Shown here: positions 38,884 through 47,154 of the stretch, piece by piece
Layout of the letters: each line of letters starts with the position of its first letter
How positions within the stretch are numbered: position 1 is the first letter of the stretch
NCBI GenBank assembly: GCA_031296935.1
Contig: JAVDPD010000025.1
Location: 22,818-86,817 of the forward strand
Source of the DNA: Cerasicoccus maritimus
GTDB lineage: Bacteria > Verrucomicrobiota > Verrucomicrobiia > Opitutales > Cerasicoccaceae
Direction: 5' to 3'
Length of the DNA stretch: 64,000 bases
Program-made: the position numbers and the translations under genes
Notes under the pieces: model-generated
The model's database searches: none
The model's input: the letters and a program-made list of their open reading frames with translations, nothing else
What the model was told of the DNA's origin: nothing

Positions 38884-39858
38884 ATGGCATTAATTACTTA
38901 CCGCCAAGCCATCAAAGATGCGCTCGCCGAAGAAATCGCCCGCGACCCGAATGTGTTCGTGATGGGTGAAGAAGTCGCGCAATACAATGGCGCTTACAAG
39001 GTCACGGAAGGCCTCTGGGAAAAATTCGGGGACAAGCGCATGGTCGACGCCCCCATTAGCGAAGCCGGCTTCATCGGCCTCGGCATCGGTGCTTCCATGC
39101 TCGGCATGCGCCCCGTCATGGAGTTCATGTTCTGGTCCTTCTGCTACGTGGCATTTGACCAGCTGCTGAACAACGGCTCCTTCTGCCGCTACATGTCCGG
39201 TGGCTTGATGAATGTGCCGATCGTTGTCCGCGGTCCCGCCAACGGCGGCACCAATGTCGGCGCAACGCACTCCCACACACCGGAAAACCTTTGCGCCAAC
39301 CATCCTGGCATCAAGGTCGTCTGCCCGTCCAACGCTGCTGATGCCAAGGGCCTGATGAAGACTGCGATTCGTGACAACGACCCGGTCTTCGTCATGGAAA
39401 ACACCCTGCTCTACGGTCAGAAGTGGGAAGTCCCCGAAGAGGAATACCTGATCCCAATGGGCAAGGCCAACATCCTCAAGGAAGGCACCGACATTTCGCT
39501 GATCGCTCACGGCCGTGGTGCCATGACCGCTCTTGAAGCCGCCAAGCGCCTCGAAGAAGAGTACGACATCAACGCCGAAGTCCTCGACCTCCGTTCGATC
39601 CGCCCGCTTGACGTGGATGCGATCCTCGAAACGGTCAAGAAGACCAACCGCGTTGTCTACGTCGAAGAGAACAAGCCGTTCTCCAGCGTTGGCTCGCAGA
39701 TCATCAGCATCATCCAGGAAGAAGCGTTCGACCACCTCGACGCCCCGATCAAGCGCGTCAACTCCATCGATGCGCCGCAGATCTACTCGATGCCGCTTGA
39801 AAAGATTCAGATCCCGGACGCCGACCGCGTCATCAAGAAGGTTCTGGAAATCTGCTAG
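38884..39858 (+). CDS. pdhB: Pyruvate dehydrogenase E1 component, beta subunit
   Basis: A 324-residue beta subunit that completes the E1 active site with PdhA. The start MALITYRQAIKDALAEEIAR, the TPP-contacting segment FVMGEEVAQYNGAYKVTEGL, the GPANGGTNVGATHSH loop and the C-terminal transketolase domain with VLDLRSIRPLD are all typical. An ideal terminator follows 24 bp after the stop, so the E1 subunits form a two-gene transcript and the E2/E3 genes must lie elsewhere. Confidence 0.96.
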   Translation: MALITYRQAIKDALAEEIARDPNVFVMGEEVAQYNGAYKVTEGLWEKFGDKRMVDAPISEAGFIGLGIGASMLGMRPVMEFMFWSFCYVAFDQLLNNGSFCRYMSGGLMNVPIVVRGPANGGTNVGATHSHTPENLCANHPGIKVVCPSNAADAKGLMKTAIRDNDPVFVMENTLLYGQKWEVPEEEYLIPMGKANILKEGTDISLIAHGRGAMTALEAAKRLEEEYDINAEVLDLRSIRPLDVDAILETVKKTNRVVYVEENKPFSSVGSQIISIIQEEAFDHLDAPIKRVNSIDAPQIYSMPLEKIQIPDADRVIKKVLEIC

Positions 39859-39882
39859 AGGTCAGTCTGATCCAATTTACTC

Positions 39883-39913
39883 AAAGCCCGGCCAGCGCGC
39901 CGGGCTTTTTTTT
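39883..39913 (+). terminator. Rho-independent terminator after pdhAB
   Basis: A perfect 10-bp stem AAAGCCCGGC / GCCGGGCTTT (39883-39892 with 39899-39908) closes a 6-nt loop and runs into eight T in all. It is the strongest terminator in the window. Confidence 0.95.
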
Positions 39914-40082
39914 GAAAAAAGCCTAATTCTACTTAGTTAGAAAGAATAGATCGCCACAATAAGGCGCAAAAGAGCGCGAGACCAGTAGGTAGCGCAGCAA
40001 GTATTTGTGTTTTTTGAGCCTTTTTGCGGCCATTTCCACCTCATGAACCTTCCTGAGTCGGTTCTAAATGAGTTTAACGAAG
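39914..40082. other. Intergenic stretch without recognisable features
   Basis: Between the pdhB terminator and the 23-bp repeat array I see no ORF with coding character, no hairpin with a T-tract and no repeated motif. Confidence 0.6.
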
Positions 40083-40266
40083 TAGTCCTAAGTAGCTTAT
40101 TCGAAAACAACAGTGCGGTTGTCTGAGTAACAACCGAGGCTGTGTTGCCCCAACAACCGAGGCTGTGTTAAGCAAACAACCGAGCGGTTGTTTTGCAGTT
40201 TCCTACGTAGGCTTTTCAAAAACAACCGCATAGGCTTTTCAGAAACAACCGAGTAGGCTTTTATAT
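40083..40266. repeat. Tandem array of eight degenerate 23-bp units
   Basis: Units start at 40083, 40106, 40129, 40152, 40175, 40198, 40221 and 40244, exactly 23 bp apart. Six of the eight begin AACAAC, and five of those AACAACCG. The rest of each unit is one of three types: CGGTTGT (40106 and 40175 units), GGCTGTGTT (40129 and 40152 units) or TAGGCTTTT (40198, 40221 and 40244 units, with a weaker version in the 40083 unit). In the 40175 unit AACAACCG and CGGTTGTT form a perfect dyad. The period is not a multiple of three and no frame is open across it. It lies between convergent genes (pdhB and the SGNH hydrolase). Confidence 0.85.
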
Positions 40267-40299
40267 CTTGGCTCAATGGCCCCCCAAATGGATGCGTGT

Positions 40300-40968
40300 T
40301 CAACCAACGCCCCGCAAACGCGGCTCCAGCTTGGTTAGCTCTTTGGCCACCATTTCGGCCAGTTCCCGAGCGCCACGCTCGGTGAAATGCGTGCGGTCAT
40401 TCGCGCCGGGCACATCCACGTTTTGAGCGGTATTCAGCGTGAAGTATGTGCTCTCCCTTTCGCCGAGTTCCTCGTAGCGCGCGCCGATTAGCTCATAAAG
40501 ATCGACCAGCGGAACTGACATTTTCTGGGCCACCCCACGCATCGAGTCCACGTAGGGCAAGAGCTCGCGCGTGAGTTTGCCATCGGCCTCAAAGGTGCGG
40601 CGATGCGGCGGCGTAACGAGGATCGGCAAGGCACCCGCGTCCCGGCACTCCTGAACGTATCGAGCTAGATTCTCGCGATAGTCAGTGGCCGCATCAGTGG
40701 ACTCGCGTAGCCCCTTCTTGTGCGAATCATTGTGCCCAAACTGAATCAGGACTATGTCCGGCTTCTCCTCCAACAAGGCGTCCCAGAAGCCGTCTTCGCG
40801 AAAGGTCTTCGTACTGCGTCCACAGCTCGCGAGGTTTGCTATACGCACACCGGGCAGCGATTCACCCAGAAACTGCCCCCAACCGCGGGCAATCTCGGAT
40901 TCCTCGTAATCGGCGACCGTTGAGTCGGCCGCGAGCCCAATGCATAGAGAGCCATACGTGTTTTGCAT
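40300..40968 (-). CDS. SGNH/GDSL hydrolase, rhamnogalacturonan acetylesterase-like
   Basis: A 222-residue SGNH-fold esterase. Block I reads GLAADSTVAD (the usual Gly before Asp-Ser is Ala), block III is GHNDSHKKG and block V is NDRTHF, giving the Ser-Asp-His set. This pattern is that of the RhgT/YesT-type rhamnogalacturonan acetylesterases, which remove acetyl groups from pectin fragments. No signal peptide is visible, so it would act on imported oligosaccharides. ATG 40968 is preferred to GTG 40974. It lies just downstream of pgl on the same strand, 27 bp apart. Confidence 0.85.
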   Translation of the reverse strand: MQNTYGSLCIGLAADSTVADYEESEIARGWGQFLGESLPGVRIANLASCGRSTKTFREDGFWDALLEEKPDIVLIQFGHNDSHKKGLRESTDAATDYRENLARYVQECRDAGALPILVTPPHRRTFEADGKLTRELLPYVDSMRGVAQKMSVPLVDLYELIGARYEELGERESTYFTLNTAQNVDVPGANDRTHFTERGARELAEMVAKELTKLEPRLRGVG

Positions 40969-40995
40969 GAACACGTTTAAAAGTGAAAAACAGCC

Positions 40996-41739
40996 TTAGC
41001 CCAAGTCTAAATCCAAACCTTCCGCTGCCGGCGGGTCGAGGAGCCAAAGCGTCTTGTGCGCATGCGCGCGCAGCAGGTGAATCGGTTTCTCCCGCGGGTT
41101 GAAGTCGCCATGGAATGCCTGAAATATCGCGTGCTCCTTGGCGTCACCCCGAACCGTCACCACGATCTGCTTGCAGCGGGAAAGCCCCTCCGGCGTGATC
41201 GTGACGCGCCAGCCTTGTTCCGGCCACTCAATCGCCGCAAAGTTCTCATGGCGCTGCGAGCCGATCAGCGGGCAATGCGGATAAAGCGACGCTGTGTGAT
41301 TATCCCCCCCCATGCCGAGGAAGCAGATATCGAACCCGCGATGCGCTCCAAAGCGCTCATTCCAAAGGTGGTTAAATTCGTCCGCGCATTCATTGGGATC
41401 CAACTGCGTGGGCCAGGGCAGCTTGTTTTCGTCAGCAACTCCCAAGGGGATAAGCATGCCGCGATCCGCATGGCCGAAGTTACTCTGATCATCGTCCAGC
41501 GGCACACAGCGTTCATCACTGGTGCACCAAACCACTTGCTCCTTCAGAGCGGAAGCCAGCGCCTGGTGGTTGGCGGCCCATTCATAAAACGCTTGAGGCG
41601 TGCGACCGCCAGTCAGACCAATCACCACCTCCTCGTTCGCATTCTTCAGGGTATTTTTAATGAGGCGCATCGTTTCGATGTAAATCGCCTCCTTGGGCAG
41701 CACATGCACTTGCCCGAGGTTGGTCTCGAAGGTCTTCAT
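40996..41739 (-). CDS. pgl: 6-phosphogluconolactonase
   Basis: A 247-residue SOL/DevB-type lactonase that hydrolyses 6-phosphogluconolactone, the second step of the oxidative pentose-phosphate path. Motifs seen are GLTGGRTPQAFY (about 41-52), TSDERCVPLDDDQSN and LGMGGDNHTASLYPH (about 141-155). It is not a DUF/NagB deaminase, as the GHIGFNEP motif is absent. It forms a block with opcA just upstream on the same strand and zwf 2.4 kb away on the other strand. Confidence 0.92.
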   Translation of the reverse strand: MKTFETNLGQVHVLPKEAIYIETMRLIKNTLKNANEEVVIGLTGGRTPQAFYEWAANHQALASALKEQVVWCTSDERCVPLDDDQSNFGHADRGMLIPLGVADENKLPWPTQLDPNECADEFNHLWNERFGAHRGFDICFLGMGGDNHTASLYPHCPLIGSQRHENFAAIEWPEQGWRVTITPEGLSRCKQIVVTVRGDAKEHAIFQAFHGDFNPREKPIHLLRAHAHKTLWLLDPPAAEGLDLDLG

Positions 41740-41790
41740 AGCAACGAAGTAATCTGTGTGGGGTGTGGGAGGGGTACTGGGTGGGAGTCG

Positions 41791-42804
41791 CTAGGCAAAG
41801 AACATGGCCTCAGCAAGGGCCTTGTCTCCAGATAGCAATTTGGCCTGCATGGGCGCACTGCGTCGACCTTTGCCAAAGTCAGCCGTCACTTGCGCGCCAG
41901 AGCCGTCAGCCTGCAACGTCCAAAACAGGTGCTTCCCGTCGTTGTAGGTCCATTCCAGCTCGAGTAAATGTTCTTCCGGGCAATCGCCGGTTGCAAATTC
42001 CACGCTCAGCTCCGCGCCCTTGGCGCAGCTTGCCAGGCATTCGCGGCACCATTTAACCAGGTTGGCCGCCTCGCCCTGATGGCTCACCTTGCCCCGGGCT
42101 TCTACCTTCTGCAGACCATCGATCAAACGCGACGGCTCCACCGAACTCAAAAATTGCCCGAGCGACTGACGTACCGGCAGCAAACGAGCCCAAGCCAAGT
42201 CGATCACGCCTTCCTTGCGCGGCCAGTCAATGCCAGTCAGGTCGTTACCGTCCTCCATTTCGATGGAGGAGTCGTAGATCACCCGGCGGCAGCGCTTCAC
42301 GAAGTCCATGTGCATCTCGGTAATGCGCTCAGCGGGGATGCGGTTAAACCAGTGGTAGGTCGGCAAATCATTTTCCAACCAGATCGACACTTGGCTGCTG
42401 AGGAAGCCGGCTTCTCGCGTCGGGTAGCCGAGAATGACCGCCTCCGTGCAGCATTGGTCGCGCATGGACTCGCCAATATAGCACAGACTGAAAATCTTAC
42501 CCTGAAGCAGGCGGTCGCTGCGCTCGCGGCCCATCGGACAAAGCGTGATGATGCGGCAGGGATATTTCTGGGCAAATTCGATGGCGTCGTCGAACCGCGC
42601 TTTGGCTTCTTCGAGCGAAGTTTTGAGGCCGAAATGGAGGATGATGTTCATCTGCGACGCGCGGAATTCGCTGGCGTTGCCCGCGGTCGGGTCAAACTGC
42701 TCGCTCCACATTGAGGAGAGCATGGGCGAAACTTCGGAGACCGGCATTTGCTGGCCTGGCATGACGTCGAATATAGTAGGCGGTTCGGCGGTGGTCATAA
42801 GCAT
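41791..42804 (-). CDS. opcA: OpcA-like glucose-6-phosphate dehydrogenase assembly protein
   Basis: A 337-residue cytoplasmic protein with the OpcA features: an N-terminal domain with RIITLCPMGRERSD, the CTEAVILGYP strand, and the IWLENDLPTYHWFNRIP segment (about 138-154), which corresponds to the OpcA/PF10128 core. OpcA activates and assembles Zwf in cyanobacteria and actinobacteria. Linkage with pgl and zwf supports the call here. GGAG lies six bases before ATG 42804; a second ATG two codons later is also possible. Confidence 0.82.
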   Translation of the reverse strand: MLMTTAEPPTIFDVMPGQQMPVSEVSPMLSSMWSEQFDPTAGNASEFRASQMNIILHFGLKTSLEEAKARFDDAIEFAQKYPCRIITLCPMGRERSDRLLQGKIFSLCYIGESMRDQCCTEAVILGYPTREAGFLSSQVSIWLENDLPTYHWFNRIPAERITEMHMDFVKRCRRVIYDSSIEMEDGNDLTGIDWPRKEGVIDLAWARLLPVRQSLGQFLSSVEPSRLIDGLQKVEARGKVSHQGEAANLVKWCRECLASCAKGAELSVEFATGDCPEEHLLELEWTYNDGKHLFWTLQADGSGAQVTADFGKGRRSAPMQAKLLSGDKALAEAMFFA

Positions 42805-42879
42805 AGCCTACTCCAATAACCTGCCCGACGACAAGCATTTGTGAGGTTTTTGGGCTTAAAATTTTCGTCTAACCCCTGG

Positions 42880-43532
42880 CTAGTGAATTGCATCAATACT
42901 GAAGTTCAGCCAATCCATTTGGGTCACCAGCCCACGCGGCTCCGCAAAGTCCGCCAAATAAACTCCATTTCGGTAGATACGCACCCAGACCCCAATCAGG
43001 GCGTCACGGCGCTCGGCGCGTTCCTTCAAATCGATGGCGTCCGTTTTAAACTCCATTTCGACACGCGGCTTCAAGTCACTGATTTTCACGACCCGATCGA
43101 GCCAGAAATAAAATTTTCACTGCCATCAACCCGACCATCCAGCCAGTAGAGCTTGTACTGAATTTCGAGGCCGTCGAGCTCAACAGGCGCACGATTCTCA
43201 ATCTCGATGCCATAGAAAACCCGCTGAAAGGTCTCCCCCTTCGCATCCCGCTGACTTTCACGAGTGGGAGTGCCGATCCGGACATCCAAGCCTCCCTTCC
43301 GAATATACTCATTCGCTGTCCAATCCAGAATGTCCTTACGCGATGTTTCTGAAAAACGGCTAATCGGCAAAGAATAGCGCTTAGCGTTGATAACAAACGT
43401 CACATGACCATCCCGATAGTCCACCAACTCACATTCAATGCTCCTGCCATCGGTATCGGTCAGCACATAAATATCGGCAGACGCAATGACGGTGGAAAAG
43501 AAAAAGATAGCCAGGGAGAGGAGCACTTTCAT
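42880..43532 (-). pseudogene. SHD1-domain secreted protein, reading frame broken by one base at 43110-43116
   Basis: The 5' part (43532 down to stop 43086) has a signal peptide ending near VIASA and an SHD1 module (ADIYVLTDTDGRSIECELVD, then SLPISRFSE), followed by a beta-rich domain (FYGIEIENRAPVELDGLEIQ). Just before the stop the sequence turns implausible (ISGSIGS). A -1 shift at GAAAATTTTA restores a long frame through to 42880 (ENFYFWLDRVVKISDLKPRV and onward to WVRIYRNGVYLADFAEPRGL), giving one protein of about 217 residues with coherent strands. The junction heptamer A-AAT-TTT is a textbook -1 slippery site. The break is therefore an indel in a T-run, a sequencing error, or programmed frameshifting. 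Confidence 0.75.
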
Positions 43533-43730
43533 CACTGGTCAAATACTTTGCCCCGATCCACACATAGCAATCATTATTTGTCGCCCAATAGATGTGAGCT
43601 GAGAATTCTTATTACCACTTGTAATCGATACGCATAACCAGCATTCATCCCAAGTATGAAAAACATTGCAGTCCGGTTAGCCTACTTGACCTTGCCACTG
43701 GCCACGCTAAGCTCGAAATATTACCGGTTT

Positions 43731-44150
43731 ATGCTACAACGCCTACGACAGCTCATCACGCCCAAGGACGCGCCCAATGAACGTGCGGCGCGTGGCGCAA
43801 TGGGCGAACGTGAGGCGGCCAAGCTCTTAAAAAAGAAAGGCATGCGCATCCTGCACCGTAACTGGCGCGCGGGCAAAGACGAGCTGGACCTGATTGCCGT
43901 CGATGGCCAGACCTTCGTCTTCGTGGAGGTCCGCAGCCGCGCTGCCAAAGCGCTCGTCAGCGGCTACCACAGCGTCACGGCGAAGAAAAAGGCCTGCCTG
44001 CTACGCGCCTGCCGTGCATTTTTGCGCCAACAGCGCCCCCGCCCTGCTCACTTTCGCTTCGATATAGTTGAAGTCAGGCTTGGCATGGATAAGGATTTCT
44101 CTATTCATCATTACGAGAACGTTCCGCTGTTCCCGAACAGCTTCATCTGA
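43731..44150 (+). CDS. UPF0102 (YraN) family endonuclease-fold protein
   Basis: A 139-residue protein of the YraN family. The restriction-endonuclease-like motif is clear: GEREAAKLLKKKGMRILHRN, then DELDLIAVDGQTFVFVEVRSR, where the Asp, the Glu of VEV and a following basic residue make the PD-(D/E)xK site. The family is linked genetically to DNA recombination and repair, but its role is not settled. ATG 43731 fits the family length; the frame extends to ATG 43656, whose extra 25 residues look like a spurious leader. It lies 13 bp before zwf and probably shares its transcript. Confidence 0.85.
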   Translation: MLQRLRQLITPKDAPNERAARGAMGEREAAKLLKKKGMRILHRNWRAGKDELDLIAVDGQTFVFVEVRSRAAKALVSGYHSVTAKKKACLLRACRAFLRQQRPRPAHFRFDIVEVRLGMDKDFSIHHYENVPLFPNSFI

Positions 44151-44163
44151 AAAACCACTCACT

Positions 44164-45717
44164 ATGTTAAATACGGACGCTTCCGACCGTCACCCTTTCC
44201 TGCAAGGTTTGAGCAAACACCGCGGCGCACCACCGACCGCGATTGTCATTTTTGGAGCCTCGGGCGACCTGACGGCCCGCAAGCTCATCCCAGCGCTCTA
44301 CAACCTGGGCCTCGACAACCTGCTCCCGCGCGACTTCTACCTGATCGGCTATGGCCGCAAGCCTATCCCCGATGAGGATTTCCGCAACGATTCCGAGGCC
44401 GCGCTGAAAAAGTTTTCCCGCCGTCCACTGAATGACGAGCTCTTCCAGCACATGCGGCCGAACATTTACTATCACGATGGCGGTTACGACGACCTCGCAG
44501 CCTTCGAGTCCCTGCGCGAGAAAATGCTCGGCATCGAAAAGGACCTCGGCCGCGACGTGCAGTTCATGTTCTACATTTCGACGCCGCCGTCGGTCTTTAA
44601 GCCAATTCTGGAAAACCTCGGCGCCAGCGGCCTCGCCAAGCACGGCGAAGGCACCGACTTGGCCTCCAAGGTGGTCATCGAAAAGCCCTTTGGCCGCGAC
44701 CTCGCGACCGCGCAGGAGCTCAACCGCATCATCACCAACCAATTTGACGAAAAGCAGGTCTACCGCATCGACCACTACCTGGGCAAAGAAACCGTCCAGG
44801 ACCTCATGGTGCTGCGCTTTGCCAACAGCATTTTCGAGCCGCTTTGGAACCGCAACTACGTGGAGTGCGTGCAGATCACCGTGGCGGAAAGCCTCGGCGT
44901 GGGCACGCGCGGCGGTTACTACGACCAGTCTGGCGCGACCCGTGACATGCTGCAAAACCACACTATGCAGCTCCTCGCGTTGACCGCCATGGAGCCGCCC
45001 GTCTCGTTGTCCGCCGAGGACATCCGCGACGAAAAGGTGAAGCTGCTCAAAGCCATTCAGCCGATGAAGACCGGCCCGGATGGCGATGTTGTCCGCGCCC
45101 AGTATGGCGAAGGCCTCATCGACGGCGAACGCGTCCCCGGCTACATGAACGAGAAGGATATTCCGGAGACTTCCGCCACGGAAACCTTTGCCGCGCTGCG
45201 CATGTCGATCGACAACTGGCGCTGGCAGGGCGTCCCCTTCTACCTGCGTAGCGGCAAGCGCCTCGCCCGTCGCGTTTCGGAGATTGCGATTCAGTTCAAG
45301 CAGCCTTCGGGCAGCTTGTTCAGCGACCCGTCCCGCTTTGACTTGGCCTCGAACACGCTGGTCATCCAAATCCAGCCGGACGAAGGCGTGACCTTGCTGA
45401 TGAATTCCAAGATTCCGGGCCTCGAAACCCGCACCCAGCCGGTCAAAATGCACTTCCGCTACGCGACGACCTTTGGTTCGAACACGCCGGAAGCCTACGA
45501 GCGCCTCATCCTCGACGCGATGGTCGGCGACTCCACGCTCTTCATCCGTGGTGACGAAACCGAGACCTCGTGGAAACTTTACACACCGGTGCTTGAGCAC
45601 TGGGCAGAGTGTGGTCGCAAGGGTCTGGAAGAATACACTTCCGGCTCCTGGGGCCCTCTCGCCGCCGACCGCCTGCTCTGGCAGCGCAAGCACGAGTGGC
45701 GTCGCGCCGGCCCGTAA
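44164..45717 (+). CDS. zwf: Glucose-6-phosphate 1-dehydrogenase
   Basis: A 517-residue enzyme that oxidises glucose-6-phosphate with NAD(P)+, opening the oxidative pentose-phosphate path. The dinucleotide-binding IFGASGDLTARKL (about 28-40), the substrate motif RIDHYLGKE (about 201-209) and EKPFGRDLATA are intact. ATG 44164 gives the normal N-terminus. Upstream open frame belongs to the overlap with the UPF0102 gene. pgl and opcA lie 1.4-3.2 kb upstream on the other strand, so the three make a functional cluster with zwf transcribed separately. Confidence 0.97.
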   Translation: MLNTDASDRHPFLQGLSKHRGAPPTAIVIFGASGDLTARKLIPALYNLGLDNLLPRDFYLIGYGRKPIPDEDFRNDSEAALKKFSRRPLNDELFQHMRPNIYYHDGGYDDLAAFESLREKMLGIEKDLGRDVQFMFYISTPPSVFKPILENLGASGLAKHGEGTDLASKVVIEKPFGRDLATAQELNRIITNQFDEKQVYRIDHYLGKETVQDLMVLRFANSIFEPLWNRNYVECVQITVAESLGVGTRGGYYDQSGATRDMLQNHTMQLLALTAMEPPVSLSAEDIRDEKVKLLKAIQPMKTGPDGDVVRAQYGEGLIDGERVPGYMNEKDIPETSATETFAALRMSIDNWRWQGVPFYLRSGKRLARRVSEIAIQFKQPSGSLFSDPSRFDLASNTLVIQIQPDEGVTLLMNSKIPGLETRTQPVKMHFRYATTFGSNTPEAYERLILDAMVGDSTLFIRGDETETSWKLYTPVLEHWAECGRKGLEEYTSGSWGPLAADRLLWQRKHEWRRAGP

Positions 45718-45743
45718 ATTCTGGCAGCGATTTCTTTTAACAG

Positions 45744-45775
45744 ACGGGAGCGGTCATTGGCCGTTCCCGTTTTTG
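45744..45775 (+). terminator. Rho-independent terminator after zwf
   Basis: ACGGGAGCGG (45744-45753) pairs with CCGTTCCCGT (45761-45770), including one G-T pair, around a 7-nt loop, followed by a T-rich tail. It starts 26 bp after the zwf stop. Confidence 0.85.
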
Positions 45776-45844
45776 TTATAAACAAGTGGCGACTGCTGTA
45801 ACGATTTGACGGGAATACGGTCTAAAGTTAATTACTCTAAATTT

Positions 45845-47032
45845 GTGCGTCAGATTCTTCCATTCATCGCCTGTGCAAGCTTGGCCTTCGTTGCCCAGGC
45901 CGCTGACTCGTGGGAAGATCTGGAGATCACCATTAAGATCATCGGTGGTGGTGACGCCAAAGACGGCGAGTATCCGTGGATGGTCGGCGTGATGGATCGC
46001 ACCGAACCAGATAATTACTACGCCCAGTTCTGCGGCGGCGTGTTGATCCATCCCTACTACATCCTCACTGCCGCCCACTGTGCTGAAGGCGAAACGACAT
46101 CGAGCATGAATGTTCTCGTCGGCACGGACGACCTCGACTCCGGAGGCAGACGGGTAAACATCAGCCAGATCATCATTCATCCTCAATACGACAACGTAGA
46201 GCTGGACTACGACATTGCGTTACTGCGCCTGGCAACGCCCGTAACCGACATCGAGCCCATCGATATCTGCGATCAGGAAGACTGGCAACTTGAAGGAACC
46301 CTGGCCCGAATTGTTGGCTGGGGTCAGTTCACCCTCGATGAAACCTATCCCAGCTTTCTGCAGGAAGGCGACGTGACGATCCGCAACTTCGGCCAAGCCA
46401 ACGAAGACTGGTTTAACACGCTAACCGACCGCATGATGCCAGCAGTGGGCAGCGGAGGAACACCCGACAGCTGTAGTGGTGACAGCGGCGGACCCCTGCT
46501 TGTTCGCCGCCCAACTGACAACGCATGGGTTATCGCTGGCATCACCAGCTTTGGCCATGAATGCGCAGTTGAATCACCACCGGCCATCTACACCCGAGTT
46601 TTCCGGCTGCGTGATTACATCTACGGCTACATTTACCCGGACTTCACCACCTACGCCGCAGGCTATAATCAATTTGCCCTTGGAGCCGACACCGATGGCG
46701 ACTCCTTCAACCTTTTGGAGGAATATGGCTTCAACATGAGCCCGAACAGTGGCCAGCTCGACGGCTTACCCGATGCCGGCACAATCGAGATCGACTCCGA
46801 AACTTACGCCACGATCACGTTCAACCGGCGCCGCAACATGGACGACTTCGCATTCAATCTGCTACAGGCCCCCACCCCCTCCGGCCCTTGGGAAACGCTA
46901 TCGCTTGGCGCGAATACTCTGTCCACCACGACACTCGATGCGAACACCGAGTCCATCACCGCACGCGCCAGCAATCCGATCAGCGAGGCTGCCTACCTGC
47001 GCTTGGAGCTAACACCGACTGGCAACCTTTGA
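45845..47032 (+). CDS. Secreted trypsin-like serine protease (family S1)
   Basis: A 395-residue exported protease. GTG 45845 is chosen because it begins a clean signal peptide (MRQILPFIACASLAFVAQA); the upstream TTG adds a non-signal leader. The mature N-terminus follows a short pro-peptide (activation site near KIIGGGDAKDGEYP). The catalytic triad is H78 (TAAHC), D123 (DYDIALL) and S214 (GDSGGP), with Cys pairs at the usual places. After the protease domain (to about 255) comes a segment with a calcium-loop-like DTDGDSFNLLEEY (about 281-293) and a beta-rich C-terminal domain, the kind of tail frequent in Verrucomicrobiota secreted proteins. Confidence 0.92.
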   Translation: MRQILPFIACASLAFVAQAADSWEDLEITIKIIGGGDAKDGEYPWMVGVMDRTEPDNYYAQFCGGVLIHPYYILTAAHCAEGETTSSMNVLVGTDDLDSGGRRVNISQIIIHPQYDNVELDYDIALLRLATPVTDIEPIDICDQEDWQLEGTLARIVGWGQFTLDETYPSFLQEGDVTIRNFGQANEDWFNTLTDRMMPAVGSGGTPDSCSGDSGGPLLVRRPTDNAWVIAGITSFGHECAVESPPAIYTRVFRLRDYIYGYIYPDFTTYAAGYNQFALGADTDGDSFNLLEEYGFNMSPNSGQLDGLPDAGTIEIDSETYATITFNRRRNMDDFAFNLLQAPTPSGPWETLSLGANTLSTTTLDANTESITARASNPISEAAYLRLELTPTGNL

Positions 47033-47154
47033 GCGCCGTGGGTCCGCCGCCTTTCTTGAGCGACGATCATAAGCGATAGCCTAGCTCTAGCGTTAACGAT
47101 ACTTCGAATTTCGGCTGGCGACCTGCCAAAGCCTTTTTATATTTTTCCTTTTCC

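Noticed and set aside
40083-40266. CRISPR array
   Set aside because: Units are degenerate and contiguous at 23 bp with no repeat-spacer alternation of usual size, and no cas gene is in the window. The same applies to the 22-bp array at 56176.
44167-45693. A 508-codon open frame antisense to zwf
   Set aside because: A shadow of zwf, whose motifs prove the plus-strand reading. The same holds for long antisense frames over secA (12033-13415), pdhA (37332-38822), dnaX (54481-55845) and the polyamine dehydrogenase (59299-60618).
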